DNA from: Aporrectodea caliginosa
Lineage: Eukaryota > Annelida > Clitellata > Crassiclitellata > Lumbricidae
Length of the DNA: 64,000 nucleotides
Direction of reading: 5' to 3'
NCBI GenBank assembly: GCA_020284085.1
Contig: JACEVL010000409.1
Coordinates: forward strand, 553,501 to 617,500
The stretch's first letter is position 1; each line of letters opens with the position of its first letter. The notes beneath the pieces are model-generated. The model saw only the letters and a list, made by a program, of their open reading frames with translations, ran no database searches and was not told the DNA's origin. Position numbers and translations under genes: made by a program. This document shows positions 46,888 through 57,046 of the stretch, one piece after another.

Positions 46888-47840
46888 GCCTGTACCATAG
46901 GCGTATTTAGGGGTGGTGGTACGGGTTCAACCTCTTCCAGAAATACAGGCCAGTCCCAATGATATCTGGGACCCTACGCAAGTTTTCTTTTGGGACTTGG
47001 AATACGTCATAACACATTGTGCCTAAGAAAGTAGACTCCCTGGCCTGAGTTAGTTTAAATACAAAAAGGGCGGCATTTTTGTCCTTGCCCATAGCACAAT
47101 GTAAGAAATACGCCCATAGCACAGAATTGTCAACCTCCACCGCCGTCGCCACCGCCTCCACCGCCTCGCCACCTCCACCGCCGCCGCCACGCCGTCGCCA
47201 CCACCTCTACCGCCGTCGCCACCACCTCTACCGCCGTCGCCACCACACCTCCACCGCCGTCGCCACACCTCCACCGCCGCCCGCCGTCGCCACCACCTCC
47301 ACCGCCGTCGCCACCAACCTACCGCCGTCGCCACCACCACCTCCACCGCCGTCGCCACCGCCGTCGCCACACCTCCACCGCCTCCACCGCCGTCGCCACC
47401 ACCTTCACCGCGTCGCCACCAACCTTCACCGCCGTCGCCACCACACCGCCTTCCACCGCCGTCGCCACCACCTCCACCGCCGTCGCCACCACCACCGCCG
47501 TCGCCACCAACCTCCACCGCCGTCGCCACCACCTTCACCGCCGTCGCCACCACCTCTACCGCCGTCGCCACCACAGTGCGCTGTCGCCACCACATCACTG
47601 CACCTCCACTGCCTTCGCCGTCATAAATGGTATTTTGGGGTTCCTAACTTTCGGCTGAATCGCAAGGGCCTTACACAGTTGCGTATTCAGCGTATTCCTA
47701 GCCTCCTAGGGACGGGCCTAAATTGCCGAAATCTTTTATATGCTTTTTTGTGAAATACAAAAAACTTAACTTTGCGATCATGTCAAATGGAAACCTCCCA
47801 CCCCCCCAAATTGTTTTCTGGCTACGGTACTGGCCTGTAC
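46888..47840. mobile_element. hAT-like element carrying a CCACCGCCGTCG minisatellite
   Basis: The element covers 46896-47832 (937 bp). It is flanked by perfect 8-bp direct repeats GCCTGTAC at 46888-46895 and 47833-47840. The ends are CATAGGCGTATTTAG and, inverted, CAGTACCGTAGCCAG. They are imperfect but like those of the MITE at 32876-33034. Between unique arms sits a GC-rich array (47134-47597). No transposase ORF is present. Confidence 0.8.
47134..47597. repeat. GC-rich minisatellite, ~12-21-bp units
   Basis: Units of ccaccgccgtcgccac with acct insertions. It makes long Pro- or Gly/Val-rich frames on both strands that are artefacts. Confidence 0.95.
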
Positions 47841-48204
47841 AATCCCGGAATCGGCCTTATTTGTCCCGTGTCCCGGATTGATCCCAAATTGTCCCGGAAC
47901 TTGGTGGAAATAATAATTATCCACTTCACCAAAACACAAACGTTTTGCTTTTGAAGTTGATTCTGATTTTATGTAGGCTAGGCTATAGACCGTCTTTTGA
48001 TGATTTTACTCTAATTGTTATTACGACTGTTTTTCAGTAGACTAGATCTAAATTAGGCCGGAATAACGACCATAGTGATGTGGACAGCGTAAATTGGTAA
48101 TGGCATATCGAGAGACTGTGAGGGCGTTTCGGATTGGCAAGATCAAAAGTTTGCAGCCATTTAATTAGTAGCCACTATAGTTGCTAGTATAGGCCTAGTA
48201 ATTT

Positions 48205-48340
48205 CAGTTTAACGACACTGCGTGATTAGAAAGATCATTAGCGTCGCCCTCCGCCTTCGCCACGCTTGGGACTGGCACTGCCTGGTACTAGAGCACGGAC
48301 GTCTAGTGGCGGAGTTGTTATATATTACGGTACCGAGAGA
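48205..48340 (+). repeat. Dispersed repeat R24 (copy 2)
   Basis: gaaagatcattagcgtcgcc, then cttgggactggcactgcc. See the copy at 24125. Confidence 0.5.
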
Positions 48341-49004
48341 TGAGGACCATGAGGTCAAAGGTCACGCCATCTTTCGATATGGCCGAGGTATGTGCAACTC
48401 TCCGTGTCTGTGTCCATTCTGAACTTGAAGGCACCGTTCGTTCCAGGACTTCAGCACCATCTGGTCACGGCTAATCACGGAACTTCGGAAGTACTAATCG
48501 GCCAGATTCAGCCTGACTCAATAATACTCATTTACTTCCTCCCGTCGTTAAGCCTCAGATCGAATATGTTGGTTGGATTGATTTACATAGTGAGTGATCT
48601 ATTTCTAGTTCAGAGTGTGCTTAAGTGTACGCCGAGCGATAGCGTTCCATGTACTGGTCTCGTGTTTGGTCACTGCTCGTTGCGTAGTCGGAACTTATAT
48701 ACGAAGCATGTCAAAACCACCGAAGATAAACGGCGATCAATGACTAATAACCACGTAGAGTCGTAGACTAATAATTATTCTAATTACCGGGGGGGGAACA
48801 GACCAGAAAACAATGGCACGTGACTTTTTTTATTGAAACCTTTATATTGTAGGCAAACGATATCAATGAAAAGTGCTGTAGAAAATTTAAATAAAAATAC
48901 GTCAACGACTCAACGCATTCTCAGCTTTGTCTTGCATTATAAGACTAAGCAAAACAAATGTTAGAACGACAGTATCACACACGTAATTTGATGAAGACAA
49001 CTGA

Positions 49005-49040
49005 TGGTGGTGGTGGTGGTGGTGGTGGTGGTGGTGGTGG

Positions 49041-49111
<71 letters not shown>
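49005..49111. repeat. (GGT)n(GAT)n microsatellite
   Basis: About 13 GGT units followed by about 22 GAT units. Confidence 0.95.
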
Positions 49112-49113
<2 letters not shown>

Positions 49114-50795
49114 ATCGATATTACTATTATAAAGTATCACAATGTAACAACCTCACAGGTTGTGGATACAAAAGGACAACAGCATCAATGTAAGCCAAAG
49201 ACAATAGCTCGAAGTGAAGTGAATACGAGTAGTCCAATTATTAAGCAGTACAATGCAAAGGCCCTTCTTATACAAGTGTATGTACATACAGACAACCATA
49301 ACTTGGCTATAATAGTTATAATACAACAATTATTATACATGCGCATACTGATAATAATTATATACATAGGCATAGAGATATCGCGCAGTGCACGCGATTG
49401 ATGAGGGCGCATGACAAAGACGTCATCGATACTGTGCTTGTAGGCAGCTCTAGGAGTATCCGTGCTCTGCCTTGTCCTCTACTGCTCACTGTGCTCAGTA
49501 GCCCAATCAGACTCCTTTGTGACTTTGTCCATGACCCAGCCCCAACACCAGCATGATAGCTTTCGGTCTTTCTCTACGCTTCCTCTTTCCTTTTCCTCCG
49601 TAACAACATTATTATTAATGAGCTTATGACCCGTGATGGGCTTTGTGATCGCCCAGCAAATCAATAAACAACATAATTATACTGTATATTGTACATATAT
49701 AAGGCAAAATGACCTTCTCTGTATTGATTCACACACACGCGAACGCGGACACAACCCCATGCATAAGCTTTATAATAAGCCAGTTCAGCTTTAGCAATGC
49801 GCATGCGCAACTATCTCCACTTTTACTTCCGGTGATAGGTCACCGTTCATAAACAAACTGAATGGTGCCGGTAGCGATGTTGCTATTGATCTACTTTGAC
49901 GCAAATATTAGAAGATATTTGATTGCCACGAGTTCATTTTTAACTCGATGAAGTTGTCTTGTTAATCTTTCTGTTATAAATTTCTTCAAATCATCTACAT
50001 TCCATCAATTAAAGTCGTCCACTTTGAACGATTTTGAAAGCTATCCGCCATGTTTCGCTTTGTTTATGACTATGCAACATAGACATTTCTGTTTAATACA
50101 TGATTTATGGCGGGGAACTATCACTTTTCCCGTCATGCCTTGCGGGAAAAATAAAGCTGAAATAGCTTATTATGTAGGCTAGAATAGAAACAAAGCCGTT
50201 GTAATGCATAGGCCTATAGGCTACTCTGTTACGTTTTGAAAGCACGAGATTCTGTCACTATACTGTTAATTTCTGTCTAAATACTTTTACGGGTTCAACA
50301 TATTTCTGCAAAATCGTTTTTCCTGTATTATATATTGTACAATAATTGGACAAAGCTGTGCGTCACACATTGCTATTTGAGCTCTTTGCTAAGTTGTAAG
50401 CACGCTTCCGTTTCATAAAACAACGGCGGGTCCAACGTTGCTGTTACGCTATAGTTGTAAGCACGCTCCATATTCATGTTCAGCTCATATTCCGCTTTTT
50501 AAAGCAACGACGGATCTGATCAGTTCACGTGTTCTTCTTCACATGCATGATTGTTCCGTCTGGTTTGAAGCATTTGACGAGATCTTTCCACAAGATGTTT
50601 TGGTACGCAGCGACGTTCCAGACCGACATAGAACCACTTCTGCAGTCTATTAGTTTAAACACGCCACACCCCCAACAACACCCCCTTCAGTTTAACAACA
50701 GGCAACTCCCTGTAGGTCACCGGGTTCTCCAGCTATACCCTCCCTCCACCAAGTTTCCCTTCACCTTTCACCCTATGGCAAATCTCCCAGCGTTC
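49112..50795. other. No gene seen
   Basis: A stretch of unique AT-rich sequence. The motif taagcacgctcc and gttgtaagcacgc repeats near 50395 and 50455. Confidence 0.35.
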
Positions 50796-50965
50796 CAGCG
50801 CATCATAATCGTAATCGACGATTCGTGATCTCCATATTTCTAAAGTGCTACTCTGAAGTGTAGGACGCCAGATTATTAACGAACGCTGAGTCATGTCAGA
50901 AGGGTTGTCCATCAACTGCAGAGATGTCCAGGGAGGATCCGAGTCCCTTTGCCATGGAAAGAACC
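50796..50965 (-). repeat. ATCGTA-tailed retroposon fragment
   Basis: ataatcgtaatcgacgattc, then tttctaaagtgctactctga and aacgctgagtcatgtcagaa. A degenerate copy of the family seen at 24590. Confidence 0.55.
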
Positions 50966-51113
50966 TGAGAGAGGAGGTAGTAGAGCTCATATCACCTGCT
51001 AATAATTATTGTCCTGACACGAAGTCTCATCCCTTATATCAGTCTCTGTTCCTCTTAGCGGTATATCACATCAATTGGCGTGTGGCACCGTAAACGAACT
51101 GCAAAACACGGTC

Positions 51114-54100
51114 TTAGAAGCATCTGCAAATGTAGATGACGCCCTGGATGATTCCGAACAGAACGGCAGCGAATGCAACGACAATGGGATGTTCCGTGGG
51201 TAGAACGGTTGGATCAAAGGTTGGCTCAAAGTCAGCGGTTGGTTCAAAGGCAGCAGTTGTAGCTTGTTTATCGTCGACAGAACGACTCACTCCTTCACTG
51301 GGAGTTTCCTCACCGACAGAGGTCGCTCGGGTCGGTGTCTGAACACCACCCAATCGATGACTAGTCCTTGAATCCGTTGAAACGGATCCACTTGGGCTTT
51401 GACTGTCTGTTTCAGCCGTGGAAGCGTCCGCTGTCGAGCGGGACTCGGTCTGGGGTGTTTCCTGGGCGGTTGTTGGCCTGGACGTAGTAGATCGGTAGGT
51501 GGTATCCGACAGCGTGCCACGCAGCAGATGAAGACGGTCTAGGCTCATCTCTCTCCGGAATACCTGATCACAGGCATCGGATCCGGACAGGAGGTGGAAG
51601 GTGCTTTCGTCAGCGGATGGAAATACCAGGCAGTAGACGTCGATGGAGTTGGAAAGGTTCGTCCTCATGATTATGACCAGGTCATCGTCCGGAGGGAGAC
51701 GAGACGATTCGAGGCAGGAGAAGACGTGGTTCGTCACGACGGTGGAAGCGGAGCAACCGCGGAGGCTCAGTTCGACGGCCTTTCGACCCTTGGCTTCGGC
51801 CAGTCGCCCGTTGCATGTCGTTGAGTTTCTGAAGCGGATCTGGGCGTTCGATGACCTGAAAGGGAGGTTGCAGTTGACCGGGTGCTGAGAAGCCCTTGCG
51901 TGTAGCAACAGGATGCGGGTCTTGTTCGCTTCCATCGGTGTCCTCGGTTTGAAGCCGGATGCCGAGCAGTCGAGCGGATCGCCGGGATTCTGGATGAACG
52001 GCCACGTGACGGGTCTGGTCAGGGTGACGTTCAGCATGGAGGAGGAGAGGTTCTGAATGCGCGCGCATGTGTACCGAGGACGGCAACCGTTGGCGAACTC
52101 ACTGACAAACATGACGCTGTTGTTGCTGTTGTTGTTGTCGTTGTTGTCTGTTTGCCACTGGATGCACTTCAGATTCTCGCTGTGGTGATGACTGTGTAGG
52201 GTCATCGTCGTACCATTCATGGTGACGCTGTTGGACCGGTTGTTGGCCCTTCCTTCGGCGTCCCACTTCCCCAGCCACTCCGGCTTCAGTCGGCACCACT
52301 GTGGACTCGACGCCTGGCACAGACCGCACTTCAACGGGCAGGCGAGCGCTGCCTTCGGGGCGTTGTTGCCCCCAGTGCACGGGGGCCTCATCATCGTGCA
52401 GCGCTCGTAGTCGTCGAAGCAGAGGTCACCGGAGCTGCGTGCCGTGTCTCGGGTGGTGTCCAGTCGGAGGTAGTTGACTGTGCTCGTGACTATGTCCGTT
52501 GGGTCAGCGATGAGGTCCTTGAAGAGGTAGGAAGTGAAAGAGGTCGGCTGCGTCGTCGGAAACCGGAGCAACCACGTGTAGTGGAAGAGGTAGTGACGGA
52601 TGACGGTGAAGGTGTGGTGTCCGTCGTTCCAGGTGGCCAGGCAGTGAGTCGGTTGGGTGGCGTACATCAGCATGTCCTCTGGAACGCAGCTCTGCGACCG
52701 GAAGAGGAACGTCAGTCCGTCGCCCAGACTACACTCGCTCTCCAGACGGGTCTCTCCCTCCCAGGCGTCGCAGATGCCTCTCTGTCGCATCTGAAAGAAC
52801 AACAAGCAACACGCCATCAGCATACAGACCTAAGTAGTAAATATGTACTACAATGGTAATCACATTTATCTGTAAACTGTAATTATTTAATCGTAACTGT
52901 TAACACAATCGACTTCAGTAATGACGTGTCCAGATCGTAAGAGGCACATCAGTTCAGGGTTTGCGAAGACACACTCCCTAATGCAGCGTTTTACAAACTT
53001 TTCGGTGTCACGGACCGGCAGGAATTTTCACACTGCATGCAGGAGAACCGCTGCCAAATTAATTAACTATTTCTCTTTCTCTTTCGATCACCTAAATTCC
53101 TCAAATATGTATTAAAATTGATTTAAATGCATGTTTAGCCAATTCTATGACTCTATTGCACTTTAAATGCTAGCCTAGTAAGTTTTTTTAATGACTTTTA
53201 AAAATATAATAGCCATTTCTTCATTCCGAGACAATTTGACCAGTTCCTTGACTCACTTTGAGGACCGGCAACTGAGGGCTTGCGGACCGGCACTTTGGGA
53301 AGCACTGCCCTAGTCAGGGCCTAGTGGCACCCCGATCTGAAGGAATACATGAATGGAAGTGACCTTCGATGCCTGCATTGTGCATATAGAAAACGGTCTA
53401 GAAGTCGTTGGAAGATAAAATTAGATCAGATTAGGTTCGACGATCGAACTGAATGGTTTCAAATGCTGACGGAACAAGGCCAAAGTCTCAGGTAACTGCA
53501 CCTGTCTATTGTGAGTTGACGCAATCAAGCCAGTCACAACCTAGTGCTCTGATCGATCACTCACTCCCACATGTCAGTCGCCAATCGTGCTAGCAGATTT
53601 GACCATATCTTTGCAGAGGGTCAGATTTTGCGGGCTCTTAGCCCATGCATGTTTGAATTAAATGTTGCACTGAATATCAATCGAATGCCAGTGGGTTACA
53701 TAATTGGTAGAAATTTCACGCCACAAGGATTTTAGGTTTGTGGTTCTTTTTTGTGACTGGATGGACCCATCCATCCATCCATCCATCCATCCATCCATCC
53801 ATCCATCCATCCATCCATCCATCCATCCATCCACCCACCCACCCATCCATCCATCCATCCATCCATCCATCCATCCATCCATCCATCCATCCATCCATCC
53901 ATCCATCCATCCATCCATCCATCCATCCATTCCATCCATCCATCCATCCATCCATCGACAGAACTCATGAAGTTTAATATGAGCTTGGAATTCTCCTGAC
54001 TTTTCATAATATTAGTCACACAAAAATAATTATTACGAGGAATGGAAGGGAAGAAATTGGTAGCCACACTTTCCAGACCGAAGTTCCGTCTCTGTAGGTA

Positions 54101-54313
54101 AGAGTTGAACGGGTAGCAGTGATGCGTATAGGTGGCCTTGGCTAAGGGCTCTGTGGCAGAAACGACTAGATCGGAGTTTCTCTTTTCATTCCTTTGGGGT
54201 TTCCCGTCTAACAAAGCAGTGAATGAATCATGCGATGGGAGATAAGAGCGCCAAATTAACCAAGCCAAGCACTTCTTGATTAGCCATAATATCTAGACTT
54301 CCTTGACCAAGCT

Positions 54314-54344
<31 letters not shown>

Positions 54345-56995
54345 AGGAGGAGGAGGAGGACGAGGACGAGGGAGGAGGAGGAGGAGGAGGAGGAATGGGA
54401 GTGGAGGAGAATAGCTGGCCTCCCACCGTCCCACCTCACCCGACCTCACCTAACTCCGAGGACCTGGTTATGAACTCATTAGCGTTTCACCCCATCAACT
54501 CGGCCAAATAACACTGGCGGAAGTATGGATACATTCGTAGATAATCAGTTAATCACTGGCTAATGGGATTCCTGGCCAAAACGTTCTTATCTATCTGCAC
54601 AGACGATGACGCTGATCCCCAGAGGCAGGGAGGGCTCTTATCAGCAGAACCTTATACAATAATAATTAATAATTCAGACGGTTCTTAGGTAGCATATACG
54701 GGTAAATTTACATAGTATAATTTTATAGAGCGTCTAGTTGTTTATTAGAAGTCATGAGTGAAGAAGTTCCCAGGTGAAATACCACGTCTTAAAATAGGCC
54801 TTCAGGTACAGGTAATCCAAAGGTAAACAGGTACCGGTAATCCAAAGGTACGGTGGAGTTGAAGAATCAACTTATTTATTGTAATAAGTTTCCAGCGATT
54901 GTCACGTAACATATTTATTTATATAGCACCTTCGTGAGCGAATACGATAAAACATGTATTAAGGTTACTAAGTATACTGAGGTCTCTAAATTACACCAGT
55001 TAGAAGCCTCTGATTCAGGCGCTATATAATCGCTCAGACCGAACGAATGAATGCATATTGTCCTATGTGACTGGTCTAAAAGAATTCCGAACAACACTGC
55101 AGGTCAACATTTTCTATCCTATAGCAATATGGAATGTCACGTAAACCATTTACTTTTACGTAGCGTCTCCAGACAGCATCAACAAATAGAGTTAGTGGGA
55201 TTTCTCTTCAAAGAAAGGCAAAGGTACAGCCTGATTTGTGGTAAGAGGTGAACAACTGTCAGGTATATGGAGCAGAATGCCAATTGAGAATACTAAATTA
55301 CACCAGCTATGTAATTTACGCCATACCGAGTGAAAGTAATTACTGAATTTTGACCCTTTAAAAGAATTCGCTCAACAGAGCACTACACGTAAAAACATTT
55401 ACTTATACGTAGCACCTCCAAACAGCATCAACAAATAGAGTTATACCAGCAGACTAGCAGCTTGATTGTGATCAGAGGTGAACAACTGGATAGCATGTAA
55501 GAGAATGCCATCTGAGGCTGGTGTAATTTACGCCGTAGTAGTGAAAGTGAAGCATTTTCACAGCCATGCTGTTCGTGCCCAGCCAGTTGCAAGCGTAATC
55601 ACCAACGAAATGAAGAGCCAACAGTATACATGATCCAACTGAGATATGACCCCTGGGCGTTAAGTGCCTGGCAAATGATAGTTTCAAAAACCGCAGCCCC
55701 CGGCTTGGACGTCGCTCCATGCAGTCAAAAAGATCAGCTGGGCAACGATTAAAGGACGTGCTTTGGAACATTACGAGCATTCAGCTCATGGACGACTGAG
55801 GTTGCCAAATCATGTACAAGGCTTCAGGCTCGTACACATGTTATCAAAGGGATTCCTCGTTAATCTCAAGACTGTTACTTAAAGACGTGTGGAGCTGCAT
55901 GGGTCGGGAGCGCTCCTGAGTAGTTAGTTAGAAGGGGTGCTATATACATTTCCACACTGAATGAATGAAAGTAGCAATTCATGTAAAATAAGAATTTAGT
56001 TGGAGATCACATGGAAGCAACGTAGTATGTTTCTGTTATCTTTATGGTTGAAGCAAATAACGGCGGATAGATAGAGGCGTCCTATCTGATTCCACAGATG
56101 AAATACGACTGATATGTATAGGTCCGCTGCAGAAGAAGGTGGATATAGTTCGTCTGCAGCTCTCATCGTTCGAATTCACTTCCACCCACTCCTCCTCCTT
56201 TCCTCCTTATGGTCTTCCTCCTCCTCCTGTCTGTCCTTCCTCTTTTCCCTCCTGCTCTGTCCTTGTTCCTCCTGCTCTTTCCATTACCTTTCTGCTGGTC
56301 TTCAATTCGCTCCTTGTCTTTCTCCTCGCCTTCTCGCTCTTGCTCTTCCTCCTCTTTCTCTTCCTTTTCCTACTCTTCATCCACCTGCCTTTCCTCTCTT
56401 TCTACCTGCTCTTTTCTGCTTCTTTCATCTCTTTATTTTTTACCTCGTCTTCTTTCTCCTCCTCTTCTCCCTCTTCTCATTCTTTTCTCTGTTCTCATTT
56501 CCGCTCCTCACCTTCTAACGTCTAATATCTTCTTCGTCATGACCTCAATTGACCCCTTCCTCCGTCCATCATTCTCCTACCTTCTTATCCTGCACTAAAT
56601 CATCCATCCTCTTCTTCCTTCTCTTCCACATTTTGTACTTCATCTCTTCCTCCTCCTTTTCTTCCTCCTTTTTCTGCTCCTTCTTGTTTTCCTTTTCTTC
56701 CTCCGAAGACAGTAGCAGGAGTGGGGATGTCGGCGGTCGAATCAATTTTATTGCACTACACCAACAACCTCTTCTCTTCCTCCTCCTCCTCCTCCTCATC
56801 CTATTTCCATCCTACTCTTCCGTCTCCCTCCTCTCCTCCTCCTCCTCCTCCTCCTCCTCCTCCTCCTCCTCCTCCTCCTCATCCTATTTCCATCCTACTC
56901 TTCGTCTCCTCCCTCCTCTCTCTCCCGTTGCATTTTATCCAACGATGATAATCACTTTGAGCCACGACGCATCATTTCAGCCATTCCCACCTTTC

Positions 56996-57046
<51 letters not shown>

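Noticed and set aside
47050..47753. Pro-rich (+) and Gly/Val-rich (-) ORFs of 180-224 aa
   Set aside because: Produced by the CCACCGCCGTCG minisatellite inside a hAT-like element.
48388..48766. 124-aa plus-strand ORF as a gene
   Set aside because: No recognisable motif, no supporting splice sites, and composition like the surrounding non-coding DNA.
53658..54268. HPSI- and MDGW-repeat ORFs
   Set aside because: Both come from the CCAT microsatellite; flanks show no coding signal.
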